DNA of 64,000 bases from Natribaculum luteum (lineage in GTDB: Archaea > Halobacteriota > Halobacteria > Halobacteriales > Natrialbaceae): contig NZ_CP095397.1 in assembly GCF_023008545.1 (NCBI RefSeq), positions 682,001 to 746,000 of the forward strand. Reading direction: 5' to 3'. Below are positions 35,641-44,721 of this stretch, piece by piece. Positions within the stretch are counted from its first letter, which is position 1, and every line of letters begins with the position of its first letter. The notes under the pieces were generated by a model. The model saw nothing but the letters and a program-made list of their open reading frames with translations. It was not told the origin of the DNA and did no database searches. The position numbers and the translations under genes are program-made.

Positions 35641-37802
35641 TTATTTCCAGCATCGGTGAACGCCGTCAGCTCAGGAACCCGCGTCTTGGCGAGTTCCTGA
35701 TGGATGTCCGACCGACTCCACCCCAACGGAGACAGAACGCTTTCGACAGCTCTGACGAGTTCCGTCTCATAGTACGACGGATCGTACGACTCGATTTCTT
35801 CGTGGGCCAACGCGACCCGGCCCCGAGAGGCTTTCTCATCGTCGACGACCACGTACTCAATGTCCTGTCCTGGATGGACGGCGAGGTCCTGATCGCGAGC
35901 ACGCTTCAGGGCCGCCACGTTCTGGGTGTTCTGCGTGTACTCCTCTAGCGGCTTGGAGACACGGTTCCGCTCGACGAGTTGCTTGACCGGCACCTCCCCG
36001 GAGCGAAGGCGCTCGATCGCGTCCTGGAGACAACCGAGTACCGCTTCTGCCGACCGGGTTGCATCGAACCGTTCGAGACACTCCCGCTGGACCTCCTCGA
36101 TGAATGGCGGCGTCGACCGCTGTCGAGCTTCGATGCCTCTGATTTTGAATTTATCTTTGCCGGCGACTTTCCCGAAGTACTTCGTCAACGCGCCGGCGTC
36201 GCTCCCGCGTTGGGGGACGAACGCGACCCACTCATAGTGAGCTTCGTGTTCGAGCCGAATCTCGACGCTCTCTGTGATCTCTATCGCGAGCGTCTCGAGG
36301 TCCTCGCGGTCATCGTCGTCGACATCGGGATCAGGTGTGACCCAGATCGAATCGACAATCCCGTGGACGACGCGCCAGCCGCCGGCTTCCAAGCGTTGCT
36401 TGGCCGTTAATAGAATCTCACGAGCGAACGCATTGATTGCCTCGTGGCACTCGATTCGTCCGAATTTTGCGTTACTGAACCCTTGGTACCCGAAGCAGGC
36501 GACGAGGATCCACTTCAGCGCACCCGATCGCCCTTCGAGTTCCTCGAGGCGCTCCTCGTCGGGGTCATCTCGCTGCTGTTCGCGACGGATGGCCGCCTTG
36601 ATATCGTCGCGCGCGTCGATGATGGGCTGAAGGACGTCGACGAGATAGCCGCGCTTGTCGCAGATCGCGTAGCCGAGCCCGGGGACGTCGTCACGGTCGC
36701 GATGGCACTCACATCGGATGACGTCCGGTGAGACGTTTCGTGTACAGATAATGTTGGGATAGAGACTCGAGAAATCGAGTTCGTGGACGTCTTCGTGGAG
36801 GCCAACATCGGGTGCGAAGATGAACCCGCCCCGATCGGCGTCGTGGAGTGTGCCCACTGGCTTGTAGAACTCGTGGCGCCAGGAGTTCCACGGCACGAGG
36901 ACGCCACGGTCGTGTGCCTCACAGATCTGGATCGCGGTCAGTACGTTTCCGATCGACGCCCAGGCGAGTTCCTGGACGGGCTTTTTCGACCGCGAGACGA
37001 GGTCGAGGACGCCGTCGAGGTTCGTCTCCCCGTAGAAGAACGTGTTCGACTCGTCGACGATCGCCCGCCCGGGGACGTTGTACCGGGCCGGGGAGTGGCC
37101 GACGCGGCCATAGCTCGAGTACGTCGAGCGACTCGCGAGTTGCTGATAGGCCACATCGGGCCATCGACTGAGTGTGAATTCGTCGACGCCAGCGGCCGCG
37201 GCCATCTCGTACAGCGTCGGGATGATCTCGCTCGTCGAGCAGATAAGGATGTCCGGGTCGTGTTCCTCGAGGGCTGTCTGGACTGTCGTCAAGAGATCCG
37301 CCGGCGGTCCAGTGACGGTGTCGCCGGCGACGGACAGCTCCGTGTACGTCTCTCCGCTGGTTTCAGTCACCGGGACACTGAGCCGGAGCGTCGACAGATC
37401 GCTCGCTGGCATCGGGTCGATTTCGTTCTCCAGGCAGTAGCGAAACTCCCGTGAGAAGTCGACGTTGAAGCAGGCGAGATCCCCGACCGGATAGGCGGAC
37501 AGCTGGCGGGCCTGCCGGGAAAGCGAAGTGATGCGGTCGATGTGTTCGACGTCGACGACAAGGACTGGCTCCTCGTCTCGTCGAAAGCCAGGACGTCGCA
37601 CAACCATCTCGGTCGCGACGACGTTCGGGTGCTGTTCGTAGACCGATTGGAGTGACGTGAGGTCGACGTCTGCGCCGGGGTCGCGAGGCGCGACGTAGAA
37701 ACGCGGCGTGTAGTCGTCGTGCTCGGTCGCGATGGCTCCATTGGCGGTTGCCTCCCACTCGAGGACGCGACCGTCGTCCAGAAAGTCGATTGTGAACGGC
37801 AT
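35637..37802 (-). CDS. polB: Family B DNA polymerase lacking proofreading motifs
   Basis: 721 residues. Motif A DFSSLYPNII (~342), motif B KWILVACFGYQGF (~427) and motif C VHGIVDSIWV (~480). Motif C reads IVDS instead of DTDS: the second, catalytic Asp is kept and the first lost. The N-terminal part has no DxE exonuclease I, and exonuclease II/III are unrecognisable, so proofreading is predicted absent. This is the haloarchaeal plasmid-type PolB. It is the last gene of an operon with DUF8156 and a RecA-like protein, a layout resembling bacterial translesion cassettes. Confidence 0.9.
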   Translation of the reverse strand: MPFTIDFLDDGRVLEWEATANGAIATEHDDYTPRFYVAPRDPGADVDLTSLQSVYEQHPNVVATEMVVRRPGFRRDEEPVLVVDVEHIDRITSLSRQARQLSAYPVGDLACFNVDFSREFRYCLENEIDPMPASDLSTLRLSVPVTETSGETYTELSVAGDTVTGPPADLLTTVQTALEEHDPDILICSTSEIIPTLYEMAAAAGVDEFTLSRWPDVAYQQLASRSTYSSYGRVGHSPARYNVPGRAIVDESNTFFYGETNLDGVLDLVSRSKKPVQELAWASIGNVLTAIQICEAHDRGVLVPWNSWRHEFYKPVGTLHDADRGGFIFAPDVGLHEDVHELDFSSLYPNIICTRNVSPDVIRCECHRDRDDVPGLGYAICDKRGYLVDVLQPIIDARDDIKAAIRREQQRDDPDEERLEELEGRSGALKWILVACFGYQGFSNAKFGRIECHEAINAFAREILLTAKQRLEAGGWRVVHGIVDSIWVTPDPDVDDDDREDLETLAIEITESVEIRLEHEAHYEWVAFVPQRGSDAGALTKYFGKVAGKDKFKIRGIEARQRSTPPFIEEVQRECLERFDATRSAEAVLGCLQDAIERLRSGEVPVKQLVERNRVSKPLEEYTQNTQNVAALKRARDQDLAVHPGQDIEYVVVDDEKASRGRVALAHEEIESYDPSYYETELVRAVESVLSPLGWSRSDIHQELAKTRVPELTAFTDAGNN

Positions 37803-37804
37803 TG

Positions 37805-38110
37805 TCAGACGTCCGGTCCAAGAGCGGCGTCCTCCTGGTCATCAACCGCGGCGACCGCGGCTTCGAGCTCCTCGAGGCGCTCTTCGTGCTCGTCAAGGCG
37901 GGCCTCCTGTTCGAGATCGATGCTCACCAGCGCTGGCAGGAGCGGGTTCTGATGGTTCAATAACCCGCTTGCATCGGCGTGCTCGCGGGCGTACTGGAAC
38001 AGCCGGTCGAATTGAGGCTGGTCGCGACGACGGAGTGCCCGCCTGAAATCTGCCCAGCGCTCTTCGATGGCCCGGAGGGCATCTCGGTACGTGGGGTTCG
38101 TACGCCCCAT
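37805..38110 (-). CDS. DUF8156-like small protein
   Basis: 101 residues from ATG 38110 (MGRTNPTYRDALRAIEERWA). Helical: DFRRALRRRDQPQFDRLFQY then a C-terminal coiled coil EQEARLDEHEERLEELEAAV. Matches DUF8156 as I recall it. Two bases separate it from polB and from the RecA-like gene, so it is tightly co-transcribed. Possibly an adaptor between the two. Confidence 0.75.
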   Translation of the reverse strand: MGRTNPTYRDALRAIEERWADFRRALRRRDQPQFDRLFQYAREHADASGLLNHQNPLLPALVSIDLEQEARLDEHEERLEELEAAVAAVDDQEDAALGPDV

Positions 38111-38112
38111 CG

Positions 38113-39045
38113 TTATTGACCTCCGGTGCCAGCAGCTGTCCACGCGTCGAGGAGGGGGTTCGCCGCGACCGAGATCGTCTCTCCGTCGGCTGTGACGCCC
38201 GTCCCGACACCGTTGGAAGTCGTTGTCGACGGCTCCACGCCGACTTGCGTTGCGCGCGCCTCGAGCAGCTGCCGCCAGTATGCGAACGTCGTCTGGTAGT
38301 ACGCTCCGTCGACGGGATAGAGGAGCGTCTCGAAGTCGTCGCTGATGACCCGTGGGCCCATCCGGGTTTGCTCGCACTCCAGGTGGTGGTCGGCAGCCGT
38401 CGCGACCGGTGCCGTGAATGCGTCGCGCTCGCTCCGGGTGACGAGAACGGGAACATCGTAGCCGTCAGCATAGGTCGCTAACCGGGCGAGGGTTCGAGCC
38501 TGGAGTGTCTCCGCGTGCGTCTCACCGAGGGTGTCGTCGGCGCGGTACTGGGCGTCGACGGCCGGCGCGACGATGAGTGAGGGTGTGTGGGTGGACGCGT
38601 CCTCGTCACGATTCGCGGACTGTCGACCACCCGTTCCGGTATTAGCAGTGGACTCCTGGATGGACTGATTCACCGCAGTCGGGAGATCATAGACGGCGCC
38701 GTAATGCTGGTAGGCGGTAAACCCGCGTGCGACGTGGATCCGGTCGAGCAGCCGCTGGCTGGGGGCGATCTGCGCGAGTGTGGTCGTCGTCGCGTGTCCG
38801 TTTGCGTCGACCCAGAAGGCGGGCCCGTCGTGCAGGAGGAGGTGATTGAGCACGAGCGACTGCAGGATTGGGACGCCGCGGCCGCCCTCCACGTCGAGCA
38901 GCGTGATGCCGTCCTCGAGTGACGGCAACAGCATCTCTTCCGTGGCTGGATCGGCCTGGTCAGCAAGGGACCGATTGCGGTCAGCGCCCCGTGTTGGCTG
39001 TTTCACCGCCAATCGGTTCGATGTCGACGTCGAGTGGTCAGGCAT
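38113..39045 (-). CDS. RecA/RadA-like protein without Walker A
   Basis: 310 residues. LLDVEGGRGVPILQSLVLNH occupies the place of a RecA-type P-loop, but GxxxxGK(S/T) is absent. AFWVDANGHATTTTLAQIAP and SLIVAPAVDAQYR follow like the RecA core strands. So it is a probable ATPase-dead RecA-fold protein, as in bacterial ImuA/SulA. First gene of the operon with DUF8156 and polB; inverted-repeat copy 6 lies ~165 bp upstream. A damage-tolerance role is inferred from this layout. Confidence 0.65.
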   Translation of the reverse strand: MPDHSTSTSNRLAVKQPTRGADRNRSLADQADPATEEMLLPSLEDGITLLDVEGGRGVPILQSLVLNHLLLHDGPAFWVDANGHATTTTLAQIAPSQRLLDRIHVARGFTAYQHYGAVYDLPTAVNQSIQESTANTGTGGRQSANRDEDASTHTPSLIVAPAVDAQYRADDTLGETHAETLQARTLARLATYADGYDVPVLVTRSERDAFTAPVATAADHHLECEQTRMGPRVISDDFETLLYPVDGAYYQTTFAYWRQLLEARATQVGVEPSTTTSNGVGTGVTADGETISVAANPLLDAWTAAGTGGQ

Positions 39046-39208
39046 ACTCGACTAGATGCCTACGTTCACGATAAGCCGCGGCGTGGCTCTTCCGCGTTTC
39101 AGGGAAGAAATGAGACAGATGGAGACCGGACTCAGTCGCCGAATTCCTGCGGTCGTTCGACTGTTTCCGAGAAGTTTCCAGAGTCGAAGGCAGACAGCAC
39201 TATTTGCT

Positions 39209-39250
39209 TTAACCAACGAATTAGGTGATCTGAAACAAATTGTTGGTTAA
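39209..39250. repeat. 41/42-bp long inverted repeat, copy 6
   Basis: TTAACCAAC, 24 bp, GTTGGTTAA. Upstream of the RecA-like/DUF8156/PolB operon. Confidence 0.85.
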
Positions 39251-39611
39251 TTCACTTTGATCCCTCGCAGATGTCGCCTTCACGCGACTATGTTTCTGCT
39301 GCGGCCCCCGCATATCCCAAGAGCTGACGAGGGGTGGGCCTTCTGTACGATATTGCTTTACCTCCATGAGGGCGTCATAGAACGGCTCTCGCACCTACTA
39401 TGTAGGCGTCCCGATCCGATAAGTATAGGTGGGCGATGTATCGCAGTAGAGTATGACCTATACGTCAACTGGTAAAAACAGCGTGCTACATCCAGAGCAT
39501 GAGTTCAGCACGACGGCTTTGTTTGTTTCCCTTCGAAGACAATGAACCAATTGTTTGGTAGATCTGCGTAATTAGCAGGAGATGATAGCGTATTGATAAT
39601 CCGGAACGACT
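39251..39611. other. Gene-free stretch
   Basis: About 360 bp with only short open frames and no recognised motif. Marks the edge between the replication module and the fragment-rich region. Confidence 0.45.
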
Positions 39612-39974
39612 ATGAGTTCAGACTATGTCTTATCAAATATGCTGGTTATTCATACTACAATTCCATTCGATTCAGCGCGGCGGGAGGAAGTGATGGAACT
39701 CGTGTCTGGTCTCGTTGAATGCTCGAAGACCGAAGACGGAACCGTCCGGTACCGCGCAATGATAGACATCGACGACCCCAGTGTCATGCGGTTTTTTGAG
39801 CAGTACGAAGATGCTGCTGCTGCCGAAACGCACACTAAATCCGTGCAATACCGCAGATTTGTCAAGTCACTCCCAGATCTCGTAGATGGGAAGATCGAAA
39901 CGATTCAGTTTGAGACTGATGAGATAGCGTGTACAGAGTTCACAGCAAGTGATGCTGCCGCGGCACTTGATTGA
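39612..39974 (+). CDS. Antibiotic-biosynthesis-monooxygenase (ABM) fold protein
   Basis: 120 residues from ATG 39612; ATG 39639 (MLVIHTTIPFDS) is an equally good start. The ABM dimeric alpha-beta barrel is visible: VIHTTIPFDSARREEVMELV, VRYRAMIDIDDPSVMRFFEQ, then HTKSVQYRRFVKSLPDLV. ABM proteins such as YgiN oxidise quinols or remove reactive small molecules; the substrate here is unknown. Alone between IS-like scars. Confidence 0.7.
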   Translation: MSSDYVLSNMLVIHTTIPFDSARREEVMELVSGLVECSKTEDGTVRYRAMIDIDDPSVMRFFEQYEDAAAAETHTKSVQYRRFVKSLPDLVDGKIETIQFETDEIACTEFTASDAAAALD

Positions 39975-40041
39975 ACCGCTGACTGATATATGATCCATCT
40001 CTACTAAACGATCACCACTTTCGCAGATTGAACAAGATTCT

Positions 40042-40070
40042 GTGCTGCATTCGCGCTGTGTATCTTGCAG
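40042..40070. repeat. 29-bp scattered element, copy 1
   Basis: GTGCTGCATTCGCGCTGTGT then ATCTTGCAG. Copies also at 41791-41819 and 44489-44517. Ends weakly inverted (GTGCTG/CAGCAC). It lies at the edge of a gene fragment each time, so probably an insertion-sequence end. Confidence 0.5.
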
Positions 40071-40129
40071 AGACTCAACGAGGTACCGAACTGTTGTCAG
40101 AAGCGGCTTGCAACATTCAGAGGATAAGC

Positions 40130-40375
40130 TCAGCATCTCCTCCGGATGGGCAGCAACGATTGGATCGGCGCGTGCACGGCCCTCTTCAATTTCGCCGACG
40201 TGGTCCCCGTCGTGGTGAGTTAGGGACACTAGCCAGATGTCCTCAAGTCCATAGCCCAGATCCGAGAGGCGGACCTCGAGGGCGTCGGCAATCCCCTCGG
40301 GTCCGACGTCAACCAGAACGAGGCCACGTTCCGTCTTGACGGCGACGGGCAGGGCGTGGGCGCATCTGGATTATT
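40130..40375 (-). pseudogene. Fragment of MBL-fold metallo-hydrolase
   Basis: Minus frame reads AHALPVAVKTERGLVLVDVG, LGYGLEDIWLVSLTHHDGDH then VGEIEEG. THHDGDH is the metal-binding HxHxDH-type motif. The frame then runs into unrelated sequence near 40130. N- and C-terminal parts are missing. Decayed gene next to the 29-bp element. Confidence 0.6.
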
Positions 40376-40493
40376 CTATATCGGGTGGTTCGCTCGGACG
40401 GCCCAAAGCGTTGGATATCGAGCCTCGGAACTGCATCGGCCTGTGCCTGCAAGTGTTAGCACTATTACCTATATCACCATTCATGATATTTGA

Positions 40494-41348
40494 ATGACTG
40501 AAGATTGCGTGAGCCGACGACGAATTCTACAGATCGGCGGCGGCCTCGTGGTGGTCAGTGGCGTCAGAGGTACTACAGCCGCCTCGAGTGACCACGAAAC
40601 GAACGACCAGCCAACCGATACCGGCTTCCAGACTCGAGTTGCACACCTCTCACCCGACGCACCCAACATCGACGTCTACGTCGACGGAGAGCGGGTCCGC
40701 GAGGGCGTCCCGTACGGGACGGTCACCGACTACCGCGAACTCCCGCCTGGCACGTACACGGTCCAGATCGTTCCCACCGGTGAAGATCCGTCCGAAGCAG
40801 TGCTCGAGGAGACCATCGAGGCCAGCGACGTGGACCCCACCCTCGACGGTCTTCTCGCAGTGATCGGCGAAGTGGCCGCCGAAAACCAGCCCCTCGAGGC
40901 GCTGTTCCTCGACGACGACAACAGCCCGGTCGATCCGGGTACCGCTCGCGTTCGCGTCCTCCACGCCTCACCCGACGCGCCTGCGGTGGACGTCGTTGCC
41001 AGTGAAAACGGGGACGCGCTGTTCGAGAACGTTGCTTTCGGTGAATCCGGCTACACCGAGGTCCCGGAAGGCGAGTATACGCTCGTCATCTATCCTGCGG
41101 GTGACCGAGAGACCAGCGTCTTCGAAATCGACGTTTCCCTCGCCGGAGGAACCGTCTACTCCGCGTTCGCGATTGGCTACCTCGAGCCAGAGGGAGCACC
41201 CGCCGATGAGCCGTTCGAGATACTCCTCACGGAGGATTCCCTTCCGGATGAAGAGGTCGTTGAGTCGGACAAAGAGGAGCCGAAAGAAGACGAACCCGAG
41301 AAAGAGTCTAAAAAGGAGGAGAAGTGTGAGGACAAGAAAGATACGTGA
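40494..41348 (+). CDS. DUF4397 secreted protein (Tat)
   Basis: 284 residues. SRRRILQIGGG is a twin-arginine signal. Two DUF4397 repeats follow: RVAHLSPDAPNIDVYVDGER (~48-67) and RVRVLHASPDAPAVDVVA (~152-169). The C-terminus is a highly charged Lys/Glu tail that could interact with the S-layer or salt. Extracellular beta-sandwich; function unknown. Confidence 0.9.
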   Translation: MTEDCVSRRRILQIGGGLVVVSGVRGTTAASSDHETNDQPTDTGFQTRVAHLSPDAPNIDVYVDGERVREGVPYGTVTDYRELPPGTYTVQIVPTGEDPSEAVLEETIEASDVDPTLDGLLAVIGEVAAENQPLEALFLDDDNSPVDPGTARVRVLHASPDAPAVDVVASENGDALFENVAFGESGYTEVPEGEYTLVIYPAGDRETSVFEIDVSLAGGTVYSAFAIGYLEPEGAPADEPFEILLTEDSLPDEEVVESDKEEPKEDEPEKESKKEEKCEDKKDT

Positions 41349-41429
41349 TACTGCCGGCTGCCCGTCGTGGAAAATTCTCGCTGCCATGTGGTAGTGAATG
41401 TTTTCACGCAGGTACAGCTGAACGTATGA

Positions 41430-41448
41430 GCAAACGCGATACGTTTGC
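41430..41448. promoter_or_regulatory. Short palindrome
   Basis: GCAAACG-cgata-CGTTTGC, perfect 7-bp arms, in the gap between the DUF4397 gene and an Lrp fragment. Could be an operator or terminator hairpin; no T-tract follows. Confidence 0.3.
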
Positions 41449-41508
41449 GATGTTCGAGAACTCACAACTACATGAATGAGTTGATAGGAGAGCAGACTCG
41501 TCGGGACG

Positions 41509-41790
41509 TCACTCGAGTTGCTCGTCGAGGATGAACCGCGTCTTCGTGCTCGCGGCCCCTTCTTGCTCGCACACCTGCGTGATGAGTTCGTTGACGCCAC
41601 AGGTGTCGGCGGCGTCGATGACGAGGACAATGTCCTGTTCGCCCGAGACCTGCCAGACGAAGTCGACTTCCTCCCACTCGGCTGTCCGTTTTGTAACCTC
41701 GCGGGTGCCGACATCGACCGGGACGCCGACCTCGATTATCGCCTGTGACGTTCTACGCACGCGTTGAGATGGTAAATCGAGCCAGATCTC
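41509..41790 (-). pseudogene. Lrp/AsnC ligand-binding domain fragment
   Basis: Reads VGVPVDVGTREVTKRTAEWE, EVDFVWQVSGEQDIVLVIDA, ADTCGVNELITQV, ending RFILDEQLE: the RAM (effector-binding) domain of Lrp/AsnC regulators. The DNA-binding winged helix is gone; a 29-bp scattered element (41791-41819) marks the break. Confidence 0.65.
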
Positions 41791-41819
41791 GTGCGACATT
41801 CGCGCCCTGTATTCAGCAC
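41791..41819. repeat. 29-bp scattered element, copy 2
   Basis: GTGCGACATTCGCGCCCTGT then ATTCAGCAC. Diverged copy at the truncated end of the Lrp fragment. The ~275 bp to its right hold no clear gene. Confidence 0.5.
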
Positions 41820-42096
41820 GGCTTCCGAAAGCTATCACCAACTGAGGATTTCAACAGGCCCACATTTCCCCGTATTAAACAACATAGCGAGACATTGGCA
41901 GCACATCGGGAATCATACAGAAAATATTCTTCCATACAGATGACGCTTCTGTCAGGGATAAACATTGGTTCACACCCGCTCGCTCACCGCGGAAAGAGCC
42001 GATTGGATCTGCTCAACCGCATCCCGGTTCCGTTCAGCGACTAACTCGAGAATCATACCCGCTAGACGTTATAATCATTGAGAGTGACTGAAAGCT

Positions 42097-42231
42097 ATGA
42101 GAAACTTATCAGTAATTATGATTGTACTGACTCTGGTGGTCATGCTGTTAGCGGCCGGTGGCGCTTTTGGTGTCACTGAAATTATTCTCTGTGACTATTT
42201 GGGATTCGACTCGCTGGCGACGTGCGGGTAG
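42097..42231 (+). CDS. Possible 44-residue membrane or secreted peptide
   Basis: MRNLSVIMIVLTLVVMLLAA then GGAFGVTEIILCDYLGFDSL. One hydrophobic N-terminal helix and two cysteines in the tail (CDY, ATCG). Too short for most gene finders. Composition is signal-like, but there is no family support. Confidence 0.4.
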   Translation: MRNLSVIMIVLTLVVMLLAAGGAFGVTEIILCDYLGFDSLATCG

Positions 42232-42338
42232 ATCGCCCCGTCGCGAGTCAGAACTACGGACACCCAATAGTCAGAACATGCGATATATTTGTATCCAAAC
42301 CGAAACATTATGGGATTATGAAACGACGAGCTCTCATA

Positions 42339-44183
42339 ATGGAACGCGATCGATCTTTTTCGAGGCGCCGGATGCTCACGATGGCCACGATCGGTGGCCT
42401 CAGCGCGCTGGCTGGCTGTTCCGAAATGGATGCCGTCATGAACCACGAGCCAGAGCCCGACGAGCCGCCCGAACCGCTTCGGGGCGGTGTCGATATCGAT
42501 GCGCTTCGAGACCGCACGGCCCGGGCACTTGGCGAGGAGGCATTCGCCGTGCAGGGGGGCGTATCCTTCCTTGAGGATGGCACCGTCCAGGACAGCCAGG
42601 CGAGGTCGGGTCGTGGCGATCCCGAGGCCGAGATGGCACGCTACATGTCGGCGTCGAGCCGCAAGACGGAACTCGAGGAACCGACCGACGCCAACATCGT
42701 CTATGAGCGGTTCTATAACGACGACGAAGTGTACCGCCGACAGATGCGAGAGGGAGACGCCGAGTTCGGGCGCGACGAAGCCGACTACGGAGCGTTCGTG
42801 CGTCGAGTCGAGAGAGAACTCGAGAGCTTCCACGAGGTCGGCACGTCGTTCGAGTTCGGCGATCCGGAGTGGGACGAAGACCGTGGTAGCTACGTCGTGG
42901 AGGGTGTCGGGCTGGACGAGGACCTGGGGGCGGAGGTCGACATAGAGACTTGTCGGCTACGGGTGAACGCCGACGGAGTTGTCGTCGGCGTCTCGGCGAC
43001 CCTCTTGGTCGAAGCGTCGGAGCGGATTCGAGCTGTCGTCGACGGTGAAACGGGCCCCGGGATCACCGTCGAGGAACCGGCATGGATGGACGAGGCAGAC
43101 ACGAACCTACCGCTGTGGGCGGTCCCGGTCGGTGAGCACCCCTTCACCACCGTCCAGGGCGAGACGGTCCTCGTCTCCAGCGATGAGGTCGTTGCCCTCA
43201 ATCGCGACGACGGTTCATCGCGGTGGCAGTTCTCTATCAACTGGGAAGATGATAGGTTGACGAACAGTTCGTCCCACACTGTCGAGGGTGAGACTGTCTT
43301 CGTGGGGACGAACGAAAGCGACGTATACGCCCTCAACCTCGGGGACGGCTCTGAGCGGTGGTCCAACACGGTCGACACGCGCCTCCCGCACCCGACAGTG
43401 GTCGACGACATCGTTGTCTTCGCCGGCTACGGCGGGGTATACGCCTTTCACGCTGACGACGGATCGGCGGCGTGGACGTGGGGCACAGACCAGTCCGTCT
43501 CCAGGCGGATGTTCCACGACGGAACGCTCTTCGTTAGTGACACCGAAGGCGTCGTGACTGCGATTGACGCGACGACCGGTTCAGAACGCTGGCAGACCAC
43601 CCTCCCGACCTGGAACTGGGTTTCGCCGTCGGTGGTCTCACAGGGCCGACTCTATGCTGGCTCCTTCCAGGGTTCTGTCTACGGGTTCGACGCGGACGAC
43701 GGGTCCATCGAGTGGCAATACTCGACCGACGACACGACCGTCTCCGTCACGCACGGAGATGGAACGGTGTACGTGGGAGACCGCTCCGGGAAGGTGTACG
43801 CCCTGGAAGACGACGACGGAGCGGAACGGTGGACTTTCGATACGGGTGATACCGCCCGTCCCCATCCCCGCGGCGGAAGCATCTACGTCGGGTCACACGA
43901 CGGTTCGATGTACCGATTGTCCGCCGAGGATGGCGACGTGCACTGGACGTTCGAAACCGATGGCTGGGTCGAACGACCTGCAATTACTGACAACGGTGTC
44001 TACGTGGGCAGCCGGGATGGGAACCTCTACGCCATCGAGAGGGACACCGGCGAGAAACGATGGGAACGGGAGGTGCGCTTCTGGGTTCGGCATCGACCGA
44101 CGGTACGGGACGGCGTCGTATATGCGACAGACCTCGGTCGTGGTGGTGGGATCGTCTCTGCCTTCGATACCCATCCCGAGTAG
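42339..44183 (+). CDS. PQQ-like beta-propeller lipoprotein (Tat)
   Basis: 614 residues from ATG 42339; ATG 42318 would add seven residues. SRRRMLTMATIGGLSALAGC is a twin-arginine lipoprotein signal. After a ~230-residue N-terminal domain come repeated propeller blades with the pattern VY(A/G)...DG...W (VYALNLGDGSERWSNTVDTR, VYALEDDDGAERWTFDTGDT and others). This fold resembles BamB and PQQ dehydrogenases; PQQ-binding residues are not evident. Surface-anchored scaffold or enzyme; partner unknown. Confidence 0.85.
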   Translation: MERDRSFSRRRMLTMATIGGLSALAGCSEMDAVMNHEPEPDEPPEPLRGGVDIDALRDRTARALGEEAFAVQGGVSFLEDGTVQDSQARSGRGDPEAEMARYMSASSRKTELEEPTDANIVYERFYNDDEVYRRQMREGDAEFGRDEADYGAFVRRVERELESFHEVGTSFEFGDPEWDEDRGSYVVEGVGLDEDLGAEVDIETCRLRVNADGVVVGVSATLLVEASERIRAVVDGETGPGITVEEPAWMDEADTNLPLWAVPVGEHPFTTVQGETVLVSSDEVVALNRDDGSSRWQFSINWEDDRLTNSSSHTVEGETVFVGTNESDVYALNLGDGSERWSNTVDTRLPHPTVVDDIVVFAGYGGVYAFHADDGSAAWTWGTDQSVSRRMFHDGTLFVSDTEGVVTAIDATTGSERWQTTLPTWNWVSPSVVSQGRLYAGSFQGSVYGFDADDGSIEWQYSTDDTTVSVTHGDGTVYVGDRSGKVYALEDDDGAERWTFDTGDTARPHPRGGSIYVGSHDGSMYRLSAEDGDVHWTFETDGWVERPAITDNGVYVGSRDGNLYAIERDTGEKRWEREVRFWVRHRPTVRDGVVYATDLGRGGGIVSAFDTHPE

Positions 44184-44700
44184 GGGGTGACGACCAGCCG
44201 CTCGATCACCGGCGGCGGTAGACCTTCGCAGACGGGGCGGAAAGCCGTCGCCGGCGTCATCCACGTGATCCCAACGCACTACACGCAGCGCGAGACACTA
44301 CATCCAGAGTGAGGTCGCGGGCCAGGGGGAAGTCGGCAACGAATGGCCGAGAGTGCCCCGCTGTCGTCGACGGTTATGACCCAGGGATTTGAACCACGGT
44401 TGCCGTCCCCGATGCACACACTCGCGTGGACGCTTGGTCCTGAGTCTACATTGACCGATCGGGTGATTCCCGATTTCGATACATCGCCGTGCTGCATTCG
44501 CGCTGTGTATTCAACACACTATTTATATCAACCGTTGAGGGTTTTAATAGAGCCTTAGTGTAGTATCTCCTGTCGATTGTTTAGGTGTATCGTCTGTCAT
44601 TAGGCGGTCCTCCGCCCCATTTGACCGCTGTTCATCGGCGGTCGAGGCGGATACCCCGACCCTTGAGGTCGGGTTGTTGACCTGTCAGGCACGCACTAGC
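44184..44700. other. Gene-free stretch with element scars
   Basis: Holds the third 29-bp element (44489-44517, GTGCTGCATTCGCGCTGTGT then ATTCAACAC) and a TnpB-type hairpin (about 44655-44673, CCGACC-cttga-GGTCGG) directly before the truncated SRAP gene. No complete gene. Confidence 0.5.
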
Positions 44701-44721
44701 TGCGACGTCGACATTCGACTA

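Noticed and set aside
39257-39475. 72-residue open frame
   Set aside because: No plausible composition or motif, rich in Arg/Cys/Leu; looks like random open sequence.
44378-44402. tRNA T-arm-like sequence (GGTTCAAATCC on the minus strand)
   Set aside because: The stems on either side do not pair and no other tRNA arms are found; at most an old attachment-site scar.
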